Assembly: GCA_023416735.1 (NCBI GenBank)
Contig: JAEZGX010000009.1
Coordinates: 1-64,000 of the forward strand
From: Verrucomicrobiota bacterium
GTDB lineage: Bacteria; Verrucomicrobiota; Verrucomicrobiia; Opitutales; Opitutaceae
Reading direction: 5' to 3'
Length of the DNA: 64,000 nucleotides
The notes under the pieces are model-generated. The model saw only the letters and a list, made by a program, of their open reading frames with translations, made no database searches and was not told where the DNA came from. The stretch's first letter is position 1. Every line of letters starts with the position of its first letter. Positions 49,794 through 57,927 of this stretch are shown here, piece by piece. A program made the position numbers and the translations under genes.

Positions 49794-50249
49794 CTAGAGT
49801 CGCACTTTGACGACGACTTTCCTGACGAACGACGGCCTGCCGGCGAAGCAGCCGGGCTTGTGGGCATCGCGCGGCAGAAAAATCGCGAAGGCACCTGGTG
49901 AAAGGACAAGAGACGAGGCCATGGTGGGCGGATCGCGGTGCAGAGTGAAATCGTTTCGCGGATCGTAGTCCGAGAGCACGTCCAGAGTTTCGGCGGAAGC
50001 GTAGTGGATAATTTCGACGCCGGCGGCGAGGAACTGAATGTCCGCATAGAGCCGGTGGGATTCGTAGCTCTTATCCGAAGCGGAAAGGGTGGTGTAGCTT
50101 TGGACGAGAGCGTAAACCCGGTCGCCATCGATGTCGTAGCGGCCGTCGGAGTGGTCGTTGGAAAAGGTCGCCAGCCAATGGAGGCCGGGCGCAAACCGCG
50201 GCCCGATGGCGTGATAGTCGGAGGCGTGGGCGATTAAGTCCAGAATCAC
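49794..50249 (-). CDS. YhcH/NanQ-type sialic-acid anomerase-like protein
   Basis: The 151-residue protein has the YhcH/YjgK/YiaL cupin-like fold: DGRYDIDGDRVYALVQSY, ESHRLYADIQFLAAGVEIIHYA, then LSPGAFAIFLPRDAHKPGCF with the metal-binding His/Glu pattern. YhcH (NanQ) in E. coli speeds interconversion of sialic-acid anomers and travels with nanATEK. Other family members act on other sugars. Here its neighbours are a NanA-type lyase and an SSS symporter, which supports the sialic-acid reading. Confidence 0.88.
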   Translation of the reverse strand: MILDLIAHASDYHAIGPRFAPGLHWLATFSNDHSDGRYDIDGDRVYALVQSYTTLSASDKSYESHRLYADIQFLAAGVEIIHYASAETLDVLSDYDPRNDFTLHRDPPTMASSLVLSPGAFAIFLPRDAHKPGCFAGRPSFVRKVVVKVRL

Positions 50250-50307
50250 GGGAAAGGGAGGATGAAACGCGGCCGCGCCGCAGCCGGCCTTTGTATCCAG
50301 ATCAGCC

Positions 50308-51879
50308 TTACTTTCGGCCGAGCGTGAAGAGCGTCAGGCCGGCGGTTTTCTCGGCGGGCAGCTTTCGGCGCCAGAGTGCGGGGAGATAGCCAAACACGAG
50401 CATCGCGACCTCTCCTGGAATTGAAACGAACAAGAAGCTCATCGGACGGTCGGTGCCGCGGCTTTCGATGTAGAAGTAGATGGTCACGAAGGTCACGACC
50501 GTCGCGGCAACGAAAGCGCGAAGGATGTCCCCGCCGGTGACGCGGCAGGACGTGACGCCGATGAGGAAAATCATGGCGAGCAGGCCCTGGAACGAGATCC
50601 AGAAAACCTGAGTCTCGATGAAGGAACTGGCCACGCTTTCCGAGGTGACGGCCATGAAGAGCGCGATCCCCATCGAGAGGGCGGCGATGATCAGAATGAG
50701 CACGCGACTGAGCCGGAGTTGCTGTTGGTCAGTGGCCTTGGGGTTGATGAATACGCCGTAGACATCCTTGACCAACACAGTCGCCAAGCTGTGAAACCCA
50801 GCGTCGAGAGTCGACATGATGAGGCCAAGGCACGCCGCAATGAACAGCCCCGGAACGAAGGGAGGCAGTTCCGTGGTGACGAAGCGGAACAAAGCGGTGT
50901 CGCCGCGGAGCTCCGTTCCCTCGACCGGATTCTGCCCGTAGAAAGCGAAGATCCCGAGCCCGATGAACCAGAGCAGGAAGAGCGTGGGCAGGGTGAGAAT
51001 CTGGCTGAACCAGTAGGAGCGTTCCGCGGATTTGTAGGTCGAGGTGCTAAGCAGACGTTGGATTGCGAGCTGATCGGAGCTCGCGTAAAACATTCGATCG
51101 CTGACGGTGACGAACAGCATGAGCCACAGATTGAGGCGGACGAAGGCATCGAAATCGTAGAACGACGGCTCGCGCAGCACCTCGAAACCTCGCCCGTGTT
51201 CAATGGCGTATTCGACGATTCCGCCAAAGCCCCCGTCGATTCGCGAGATGCAGACGACGATGATGAAAAGCAGCCCCCCGACGAGGAGGATGAACTGAAC
51301 GAAGTCGGCCCAAATGAGCGCCTTGGCGCCGCCGAGATAGACGTAAATCAAGCCGATGATACCGATCACGAGAATCGACAGCTCAAGCGGCCAGTTTGCG
51401 ACTCCGCGCAGCACGAGGGCGGACGAGTAGAGAACGAGCGCGAGGTAGAAGAGCCGGATGATGACGTAGAACACGCTGCCGAGCGCCCGCACCCGAATAT
51501 CGAAACGCTCCTGCAGGTAAGTGAAAGGGGTGAAGACGCGACTGCGAAAGAAGAAGCGAATGAACAGGTAGAAGATCGCGATGCCGACGAACGGCGCGAG
51601 GAGGTAGCGGAGGGCGAGACCAAGCCCATGGTTGAACGCCTCGCCCGGGACAGCGACGAGCGAGTTCGTGCTGAGCAACGTCATCACGTAGGCGATGCCG
51701 ATGAGCCACCAGGACATCCCACGGTTGCCGAGGAGATACTCCTCCGTGGTGCCGTGAGTCTCACGCCATTTGAACCAAAAGCCGATGGCGAGCATCGCCA
51801 CCAGATAAACGATGACGACAAGCGAGTCCTGCCATGCCAGCGCAAGGGGTGGAGGGGGTGTCAGGAAGGCGGACATCAT
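50308..51879 (-). CDS. Sodium:solute symporter (SSS), probable sialic-acid transporter
   Basis: A 523-residue protein with about 13-14 hydrophobic helices and SSS motifs: GFWFKWRETHGTTEEYLLGNRGMSWWLIGIAYVMTLLS, GLIYVYLGGAKALIWADFVQF and PGLFIAACLGLIMSTLDAGFHSLATV. Sialic-acid importers of this family (SiaT/NanT) exist in several bacteria. Substrate assignment here rests on neighbours. Its ATG overlaps the stop codon of the upstream lyase gene by 4 bp (ATGA), so the two are translationally coupled. Confidence 0.85.
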   Translation of the reverse strand: MMSAFLTPPPPLALAWQDSLVVIVYLVAMLAIGFWFKWRETHGTTEEYLLGNRGMSWWLIGIAYVMTLLSTNSLVAVPGEAFNHGLGLALRYLLAPFVGIAIFYLFIRFFFRSRVFTPFTYLQERFDIRVRALGSVFYVIIRLFYLALVLYSSALVLRGVANWPLELSILVIGIIGLIYVYLGGAKALIWADFVQFILLVGGLLFIIVVCISRIDGGFGGIVEYAIEHGRGFEVLREPSFYDFDAFVRLNLWLMLFVTVSDRMFYASSDQLAIQRLLSTSTYKSAERSYWFSQILTLPTLFLLWFIGLGIFAFYGQNPVEGTELRGDTALFRFVTTELPPFVPGLFIAACLGLIMSTLDAGFHSLATVLVKDVYGVFINPKATDQQQLRLSRVLILIIAALSMGIALFMAVTSESVASSFIETQVFWISFQGLLAMIFLIGVTSCRVTGGDILRAFVAATVVTFVTIYFYIESRGTDRPMSFLFVSIPGEVAMLVFGYLPALWRRKLPAEKTAGLTLFTLGRK

Positions 51880-52793
51880 GGCAGCCGGCAGCAGTAGTCA
51901 AAGAAACCGACGGCCTCCAACTCGGCGCGAAGCCCCTCGAGTCGATCAGGGGCAACGCTTCGCAGCGGCAGACGCATCGGACCGCAGTCAACACCGATGA
52001 GCTTCATGGCAGCCTTGCCCGCGGCCAGACCGCCGTGGCGGTGAAGCACGTCGATGAACTGTTGGGCGCGCCTTTGCTCGATGCGGGCGGTGGCAAGATC
52101 GCCGGAGTCGAACGCCCGGATAAGACGTTGAAAGAGGGGAGCGGCGAAGTTGTAGGTGCTGCCGACGGCGCCGTCCGCGCCGAGACTCAATCCTGCCAGG
52201 AGGATCTCGTCCCGACCGAACAGCATTGAATAACGCCCGCCGGCGGTGGTGCCGGCGACACCGTAGTCCATGAGGTTCTCGTGTGTGAATTTCACGCCGG
52301 CGAGAGTTGGGATGCGTCCGTTGGCGGTGGCGAGAAATTCGGCGACGGAGATGTTCACGCCTGTCATCGCAGGCATGTGGTAATAATAAAAAGGAAGACC
52401 CGGGGCGGCGGCGGCGACCCGCTCGCACCAAGCGACGAGCTCGGCGATTCCAGTGGGCTTGAAGAAGCTGGGAGCGATGGTGGCGATGGCGTCGGCGCCG
52501 ATCTGAGCGGCGTGAGCGGCGAGCTGACAGCTCTCATGCAGGCAAAGGTGCCCGACATGAACGACCAGTTTGACGGAATCCGGGATCGAATCGCGCCACG
52601 TGTTGACGACTTGGAGGCGCTCCGCGGTAGTGAGGCTGTGTCCCTCACCCGTGGTGCCGCAGACGAACGCGCCGTTTACGCCATTGTGCGCGAGGAGGGC
52701 GGCCTGTTGGGGAATGACCCCGAGTGCGAGTTCGCCATCGGGGCGAAATGGAGTGAAGGGGGCGGCGATCAGGCCGTGCAGATTCGGTTTCAA
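51876..52793 (-). CDS. nanA: N-acetylneuraminate lyase (NanA/NPL type)
   Basis: The 305-residue protein is a class I aldolase TIM barrel: CGTTGEGHS near 45-53, FYYYHMPAMTGV with the catalytic Tyr at about 138, AGVKFTHENL with the Schiff-base Lys at about 168, and GADGAVGSTYN. The GSTYN and YYYHxPA motifs separate it from dihydrodipicolinate synthase (DapA). It cleaves Neu5Ac to N-acetylmannosamine and pyruvate in the cytosol. The wording HVGxLxLxESxxLAxHAAxIGADxIAxIAP is closest to animal/Bacteroides-type lyases. The start is a TTG at 52793 by analogy with the family N-terminus; an in-frame TTG at 52865 would add 24 poorly conserved residues. Confidence 0.9.
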   Translation of the reverse strand: MKPNLHGLIAAPFTPFRPDGELALGVIPQQAALLAHNGVNGAFVCGTTGEGHSLTTAERLQVVNTWRDSIPDSVKLVVHVGHLCLHESCQLAAHAAQIGADAIATIAPSFFKPTGIAELVAWCERVAAAAPGLPFYYYHMPAMTGVNISVAEFLATANGRIPTLAGVKFTHENLMDYGVAGTTAGGRYSMLFGRDEILLAGLSLGADGAVGSTYNFAAPLFQRLIRAFDSGDLATARIEQRRAQQFIDVLHRHGGLAAGKAAMKLIGVDCGPMRLPLRSVAPDRLEGLRAELEAVGFFDYCCRLP

Positions 52794-52940
52794 AGGAAAG
52801 CGGAGGTAAGCGCGCGAAAGCGCGGGATGGGATGGAGCGTGACCGAAAGCCCGATTCAGGAACAAGCGACAGGCGGTGGTTCAATTTCAATACCTTTGCT
52901 GACTGTTGGACGACACGCTGCCGGGCAGGACCAGCGCCTA

Positions 52941-52954
52941 GTGCGGTATCGCAC
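52941..52954. promoter_or_regulatory. Palindrome in the nanA-pssA divergent gap
   Basis: GTGCG-GTAT-CGCAC is a perfect inverted repeat 17 bp before the pssA start and upstream of nanA. It is a possible operator; no promoter hexamers are clear. The TonB leader element shares only the GGTATC core, which may be chance. Confidence 0.3.
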
Positions 52955-52971
52955 GTCGGCATGTGGAACGG

Positions 52972-53640
52972 ATGCGGGCGAGCATTGACCAAGGCGGCGA
53001 CGTGAGAACCTCGGACGAAACAGCGGAAAAGCGGCGGCGATTTTCGATGATCCGGTCGTTCGTGCTGGCGGACGTGCTGACGCTGGGGAACGGCTTTTGC
53101 GGAAGCGGAGCGGTGTTGGCGTCGATGCAGTATCTGATTTCTGGAGACGAACGCTGGCTGGTGACGGCGATGGCGCTGCTGCCCATTGCGTTGGTGTTCG
53201 ATTTCGCGGATGGGCGCGTGGCGCGCTGGCGGCGGAAATCGTCGATGTTGGGGGCCGACCTGGACTCCCTGGCGGACGTAATTTCGTTCGGGCTGGCACC
53301 GGCCGCGTTGGGATTCGCGGCGGGGTTGAGAGGTGCGCTCGATGTCGCGGTGCTGTTGTATTTCGTCGCGTGCGGGATCAGTCGATTGGCGCGATTCAAC
53401 GCGACGGCGGCCGTGCTCGCGGACGAAAGCGGGAAGGTGAAATACTTCGAAGGAACGCCGATTCCCTCGAGCGTGTTGATCGTCGTCCTGCTGGCGGTGT
53501 TGCACTTTGCCGGAAGGCTGGGTGCCGATATGTGGCTCGGCGCGTGGGACGTCGGCGGACTGGTGTTGCACCCGCTCGCGCTGGTTTATGCGGCGAGCGG
53601 AAGCGCGATGATCAGCACGATGCGCGTGCCGAAAATCTGA
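52972..53640 (+). CDS. pssA: CDP-diacylglycerol-serine O-phosphatidyltransferase
   Basis: The 222-residue membrane protein has the exact CDP-alcohol phosphotransferase signature DG-x2-AR-x8-G-x3-D-x3-D (DGRVARWRRKSSMLGADLDSLAD). Hydrophobic segments surround it. The ISFGLAPA and CGISRLARFNAT motifs and total size point to the PssA branch, which makes phosphatidylserine for phosphatidylethanolamine. ATG 52972 or 53047 could start translation. It is divergent from the nanA run and unrelated to it in function. Confidence 0.87.
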   Translation: MRASIDQGGDVRTSDETAEKRRRFSMIRSFVLADVLTLGNGFCGSGAVLASMQYLISGDERWLVTAMALLPIALVFDFADGRVARWRRKSSMLGADLDSLADVISFGLAPAALGFAAGLRGALDVAVLLYFVACGISRLARFNATAAVLADESGKVKYFEGTPIPSSVLIVVLLAVLHFAGRLGADMWLGAWDVGGLVLHPLALVYAASGSAMISTMRVPKI

Positions 53641-53680
53641 AGTGAGTTCGAGGTCGGGGCGTAAAGCTCCGTCTCAGCTG

Positions 53681-54529
53681 TTACGGTTTGACCGTGATTT
53701 GGATCGGCAACGCGGTGCCGGTGGTGGTCGACGGAAGCACGTCCACATCGACGGCGGCCTTGAAATCGCCGTTGAAATCGAGGCTTTGCTTCAGCGTGAG
53801 CGGTTGGGCGGGTTGGCCGGGTTTTTCCAGGCTGAGGCGAAGCGTGTAGCGGCCGAGCGGGATGTCGGACGGATACCAGTAGCTCGTGCTGGGAACCGAA
53901 GGGCCGAAGGTGCGGCGAAATGTGATCGGTTGCGCGGGGCGGCCGTCGAGCAATGGGCCGCGTGGAGTGAGTTCAGCGATCAGCGTGGAACCCTCGGCGA
54001 ACGGCGGCCTGGGGGTCGACGCGTCCTCATGGGCCGAAATCTGGAGCGAGCCGCCATAGTATTTCCCGGGCTCGTTATGCGTGCCGGGTTCGCCGGGAGT
54101 AGAGCCCGGGCGCAGACCGGAAATGAGCCACACGAAATCCTTGCCGATACCTTCTTCGGAGTCGTGCTGCCGGGCGGTGACGCCGTCGATCGGATGAAGG
54201 GCGAGCGTGTAGCTGGTTTCGCCTTCGAGCACGTATTCGGCGCGCACACCGTAGATGCCTTCGGGCACGCGCTGGCTGAACCGGCCGTCGGCGCCGGTGG
54301 GGCGTTCGAAGCGGGTGTTAGCGCCGGCCATGGTGGTGCCGTAAATGTGAATCATTACGCCGGCGAGCGGTTCGCCGGCGCTGTCGGTGACGCGGCCCTG
54401 CACGTAGCCGGATTTCGCCTTGGTCGGAGGAAGCGCCGCGACCGCCGGAGGGAGAACGGTTTTGGCGGCGAACGCGGGCACGGTGAAAGCAAAGAGAACG
54501 ATGAAGCGAAGGAAGAGCTGGAGTGGCAT
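53681..54529 (-). CDS. Secreted CarboxypepD_reg-like protein, unknown function
   Basis: A 282-residue protein with a signal peptide (FLRFIVLFAFTVPAFA). A beta-sandwich of the carboxypeptidase-regulatory-like type follows (YVQGRVTDSAGEPLAGVMIHIYG...GADGRFSQRVPEGIYGVRAEY), and a second half has Pro-rich loops. Such domains are non-catalytic modules in surface proteins. No enzyme signature is visible. It is convergent with pssA and divergent from the HAD gene. Confidence 0.7.
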   Translation of the reverse strand: MPLQLFLRFIVLFAFTVPAFAAKTVLPPAVAALPPTKAKSGYVQGRVTDSAGEPLAGVMIHIYGTTMAGANTRFERPTGADGRFSQRVPEGIYGVRAEYVLEGETSYTLALHPIDGVTARQHDSEEGIGKDFVWLISGLRPGSTPGEPGTHNEPGKYYGGSLQISAHEDASTPRPPFAEGSTLIAELTPRGPLLDGRPAQPITFRRTFGPSVPSTSYWYPSDIPLGRYTLRLSLEKPGQPAQPLTLKQSLDFNGDFKAAVDVDVLPSTTTGTALPIQITVKP

Positions 54530-54618
54530 GTCGCTGCAGACTGGTAACGGCCGGATCGCGCGCAATCCGAGAACAACGCGCGTAATCGAAAATCGGTGAC
54601 GGTGGGCAAGGTCGATTC

Positions 54619-55314
54619 ATGGACCTTTGCGACTGCGGAGTCGCTTGCGATCGGGGTTGGCGAAGTTCTCTTGGGCGAGTGGTTCGCGGGATAATCTTCG
54701 ATTTGGACAATTGCCTGGCGGCGGCGGACGAGCCGGGAGCGGCGTTGTATGATGCGGCCTTTGCGGCGATGCGGGCGGAGAATCGTGGTCGGTTGTCGGA
54801 GCGCGAACTGGAAGCGGCCTTCGCGGATATGTGGCGGCATCCGCTGGATTGGGTGGCGGAGCGGCACGGCTTTAGTCCGGAGATGCGGACCGCGGGATGG
54901 AAGGAGTTTCTAAAGACTGAGGTGACAGCACCGATGCGCGGCTATGGAGATCTGGAGGAGCTGAGCCGACTAAACGTGAAAAAGTTTTTGGTGACCTCCG
55001 GATTTCGCCGATTGCAGGAAAGCAAGATCCGCGCGCTGGGGCTTAATCGTTGGATGGACGAATGCCATGTCGACGCGATCGACGAGTCGGATCGGCGATT
55101 CAAGCGGGGCTGGTTTGAAGATATCGTTGGACGTTACGGGTTGAGGACGGACGAAGTGGCGGTGGTGGGAGACAGTCCTGCGTCGGAGTTAGCCGCGGGT
55201 CGCGAGCTCGGCATGCGAACGGTTCAGATCCTGCGTAAAGGCGTGGAGCGAACGGCGAACGTGGATGCGCACGTGCGGACTTTGGGCGAGTTGCGCGGGG
55301 TGTTGGACCTTTGA
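54619..55314 (+). CDS. HAD-superfamily phosphatase
   Basis: The protein has all HAD motifs: motif I FDLDNCLAA (DxD), motif II VTSGFRR, the conserved Lys in FKRGWF and motif IV VVGDSPASELAAG. A small helical cap follows motif I, as in phosphoglycolate-phosphatase-like members. Substrate is unknown. The first 20 residues before VVRGIIFDLDN look atypical. Translation may therefore begin at GTG 54679 and not ATG 54619. Confidence 0.83.
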   Translation: MDLCDCGVACDRGWRSSLGRVVRGIIFDLDNCLAAADEPGAALYDAAFAAMRAENRGRLSERELEAAFADMWRHPLDWVAERHGFSPEMRTAGWKEFLKTEVTAPMRGYGDLEELSRLNVKKFLVTSGFRRLQESKIRALGLNRWMDECHVDAIDESDRRFKRGWFEDIVGRYGLRTDEVAVVGDSPASELAAGRELGMRTVQILRKGVERTANVDAHVRTLGELRGVLDL

Positions 55315-55455
55315 GTCGGAGCGGGTATCGGCGCTTCCCCGATGAAGGCGGACGTTGGGACTCCGGGGCGCGCTGAGGGAATGGGTCATCCGAACCTGTT
55401 GCTAATGTGGGAGTCCGTCGAGGTTCCCAAACGGAAAACTCAACCCTCGACTAAC

Positions 55456-55971
55456 ATGTCTAAAATCAAATCCCCCCGTGACCTCTTGGTCCATGAGCTC
55501 AAAGATCTTTACAGCGCTGAGAATCAGCTGACCAAAGCGCTCCCGCGAATGGCCAAGGCGGCGAGCAGCGACGAGCTGAAGCAGGCGTTTCAAAATCACC
55601 TCGAGCAAACGCAGGAGCAGATCGCGCGACTCGAGAAGATCGGCAAGCAGCTCGGCGAGTCAATGAAAGGAAAGAAGTGCAAGGCGATGGAAGGCCTGAT
55701 CGCCGAAGGCAAAGAGACGATGGAGGAAGACGCGGAGCCGGTGATGCTGGACCTGGCGTTGATTGGTGCGGCGCAGAAAGTGGAGCACTACGAAATCGCT
55801 GGTTACGGCACCGCGCGGACGCTCGCGGAAATCGCAGGCGAGGACGATATCGCCGAAATTCTCCAGGAGACGCTCGATGAGGAAGGCGAGACCGACAAGC
55901 TGCTCACTGAGATTGCGATGGAGCTGAACGTCGAAGCCGCAGGCGAAGACGAGGAAGAGGAAGAAGACTGA
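55456..55971 (+). CDS. DUF892 (YciE/YciF) ferritin-like protein
   Basis: The 171-residue helical protein opens with the family motif SPRDLLVHELKDLYSAENQLTKALPRMAKAA. It has QKVEHYEIAGYGT in the middle and an acidic tail EDEEEEED. The four-helix bundle with Glu/His pairs resembles ferritin-like stress proteins induced in osmotic or nutrient stress. The start ATG 55456 lies at the conserved region. A strong terminator follows. Confidence 0.9.
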   Translation: MSKIKSPRDLLVHELKDLYSAENQLTKALPRMAKAASSDELKQAFQNHLEQTQEQIARLEKIGKQLGESMKGKKCKAMEGLIAEGKETMEEDAEPVMLDLALIGAAQKVEHYEIAGYGTARTLAEIAGEDDIAEILQETLDEEGETDKLLTEIAMELNVEAAGEDEEEEED

Positions 55972-56004
55972 TCGTCTCGAACGAATTTGGACCTGGATCA
56001 GACG

Positions 56005-56039
56005 AGCGCTCGCCGAAAGGCGGGCGCTTTTCGTTTTTG
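56005..56039 (+). terminator. Rho-independent terminator after the DUF892 gene
   Basis: A 10-bp stem AGCGCTCGCC/GGCGGGCGCT (one G-T pair) with a GAAA loop is followed by TTTCGTTTTT. It lies between the DUF892 gene and dinB. Confidence 0.88.
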
Positions 56040-56071
56040 CGTGTTGCCGCGCGGCCACGAAGATCCGGGGC

Positions 56072-57250
56072 GTGACTCTGCCCAACATCGTGCATCTCGA
56101 CGCGGACGCGTTTTTCGTGTCGTGCGAGCTGGCGTTGAAACCGGAGTTACGCGGAACGAAATGCGCGGTGGGCGGCCGCCAACGGGGAATCATTTCGTCG
56201 GCGAGCTACGAGGCGCGGGCGTGTGGCGTTTATACGCCAATGCCGACGGTGAGTGCGCTGCGGGTTTGTCCGGATTTGATCATGCTTCCGCACACGACGG
56301 GGCTCTACAGCCGGATGTCGCGCGAGATGTTCGAGCTGTGCGAGACGCTGACGCCAATCGTGCAGCGCAATTCGATCGATGAAGGTTATCTCGACGTGAC
56401 CCCCTGCGGATTCGGCTCGGTGGCGGAAATCGAGCGGGCGGTGCGAGGATTGCAGCAGAAGATCTGGGCGAAGTTGCAGGTCACGGTTTCGTTTGGCATG
56501 GCCACGAACAAACTCGTGGCGCAAATCGCGTCGAAGCTGCGCAAGCCGAAGGGATTCGTCACGGTGTTGCCGGGAACGGAGGCGGAGTTTCTCGAGCCGC
56601 TGCCCATCGGAAAGCTGCCGGGCGTCGGGCCGAAGACGGAAGAAGCGCTCGTGCGGCGGCACGGCATCAAGCTCGTGCGGGATGTGTTGGCGAAGAGCGA
56701 AGGTGAGCTGCAGGCGATTTTTGGCCACGGCTGGCGGGAGATGGTGGATTGCGCGCGCGGCATCGACGACCGCCCGGTAGAAACGGAGCCCGAGGATGCG
56801 AAGAGTTACTCGCAGCAGGAAACGTTTGGAGAGAACATCGGCGAATTCGCGGAGATCGAGCGCGTGGTGAAGCGGATGATCGATGAGTTGCTGCCGAAGA
56901 TTCGCGAGGATGGCAAACGCGTGAAAACGATGACCGTGAAAGTGCGGTATCCAGATTTTACGCACGAGTCCCATGGACGAAGCCTGGCGACGGCGTCGGA
57001 TATCGAGGCGCCGTTTTATCCGCTGGTGGAGCCGTTGCTGCGGACCGCATGGAGAAAGAAGCGCCCCCTGCGGCTGGTGAGCGTGCGATTTTCGGGGGTC
57101 GAGGACGGGCCGGCGCAGCTGGAGATGTTTGCGCAAACCGACGAGAAACGCCGTCGGCTGGCGAGCGTGTTGGACCAGTTGAACGTGGGAGGGAAACTGG
57201 CCGTGGTGCAGCACGGACACCAACTTGCCAAGCGCCGGACGACCCGCTAA
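56072..57250 (+). CDS. dinB: Y-family DNA polymerase IV (DinB)
   Basis: The 392-residue protein has the palm metal site HLDADAFFVSCE and the second carboxylate motif SIDEGYLDVT. The usual SIDEA is altered to SIDEG, but D and E are kept. HhH-type PLPIGKLPGVGPKTEEAL and a little-finger domain follow. It performs error-prone lesion bypass. Translation starts at GTG 56072, since the conserved region begins within a few residues. No LexA box was recognised upstream. Confidence 0.93.
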   Translation: MTLPNIVHLDADAFFVSCELALKPELRGTKCAVGGRQRGIISSASYEARACGVYTPMPTVSALRVCPDLIMLPHTTGLYSRMSREMFELCETLTPIVQRNSIDEGYLDVTPCGFGSVAEIERAVRGLQQKIWAKLQVTVSFGMATNKLVAQIASKLRKPKGFVTVLPGTEAEFLEPLPIGKLPGVGPKTEEALVRRHGIKLVRDVLAKSEGELQAIFGHGWREMVDCARGIDDRPVETEPEDAKSYSQQETFGENIGEFAEIERVVKRMIDELLPKIREDGKRVKTMTVKVRYPDFTHESHGRSLATASDIEAPFYPLVEPLLRTAWRKKRPLRLVSVRFSGVEDGPAQLEMFAQTDEKRRRLASVLDQLNVGGKLAVVQHGHQLAKRRTTR

Positions 57251-57264
57251 CTCCCGGATTTCGT

Positions 57265-57837
57265 ATGCCGATCTACGAGTATTACTGTCCGGATAACCAC
57301 ACGATCTACCAGTTCTACGCGAAGACCCTCGCGCAAGGGCAAACGGTGCCGAAATGCCCGCACAACCCGAGTTTTCGGATGCAGAAAATGATGTCTTCGT
57401 TTGCGGTGACGGGACGAGCGAAGGAGGCGCAGGCGGATGCGGGGGCGGGGCAGGAAGGAATGAGCGGCGATCCCGTCGACGATGCCCGCATGGAGGCGGC
57501 GATGAGCGCGATGGAGCGGGAGTTTTCGAACGTGGATGAAAACGATCCGCGCGCGATGGCGCGCATGATGCGCCGCATGGCGGAACTCACGGGTGAGAAG
57601 ATCGACGGCGAGATGGAGGAAGTGGTGCGCAAGCTCGAGGAAGGGGCCGATCCGGAATCCTTGGAGGAGGAGATGGGCGGAGACGCGAGCGCCGGCATGG
57701 ATGCAGATGATCCGTATGGCGAAGGGATGGGGATGGCGGGCGAAAAACCAGGCGCGGATCCGAAAGAGCCGAAGCACCGCTTTCGGGTGAAGCGTCGGGC
57801 GCCCACCAGGGATCCGAAGCTTTACGACTTCGAGTAG
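57265..57837 (+). CDS. FmdB-like protein with reduced zinc-ribbon
   Basis: A 190-residue protein that starts MPIYEYYCPDNHTIYQFYAK, the FmdB/CxxC_CxxC opening. It retains only single Cys residues (C8 and C31) where the family has two CxxC pairs. The remainder is a Met/Glu-rich helical region (DDARMEAAMSAMEREF, ARMMRRMAELTGEKIDGEME), an acidic Gly stretch and a basic end. Function unknown. The 14-bp gap to dinB suggests shared transcription. Confidence 0.72.
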   Translation: MPIYEYYCPDNHTIYQFYAKTLAQGQTVPKCPHNPSFRMQKMMSSFAVTGRAKEAQADAGAGQEGMSGDPVDDARMEAAMSAMEREFSNVDENDPRAMARMMRRMAELTGEKIDGEMEEVVRKLEEGADPESLEEEMGGDASAGMDADDPYGEGMGMAGEKPGADPKEPKHRFRVKRRAPTRDPKLYDFE

Positions 57838-57846
57838 GCTCCAGAG

Positions 57847-57870
57847 CGAAACGCTCACGCGTTCCGCTAC
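57847..57870. repeat. REP-like 24-nt hairpin element, copy 2
   Basis: Matches 13753-13776 at 23 of 24 bases. It lies nine bases after the FmdB-like stop codon, between that gene and the IMPase-family gene. Confidence 0.6.
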
Positions 57871-57927
57871 GAAGAGACTATTTTCGGTTCGTCATTCGCG
57901 GGGAAAGGCGTCCATTCGCGGGCGGTT

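Noticed and set aside
51876..52793. DapA (dihydrodipicolinate synthase)
   Set aside because: The YYYHxPA and GSTYN motifs and neighbours (YhcH, SSS symporter) fit N-acetylneuraminate lyase.
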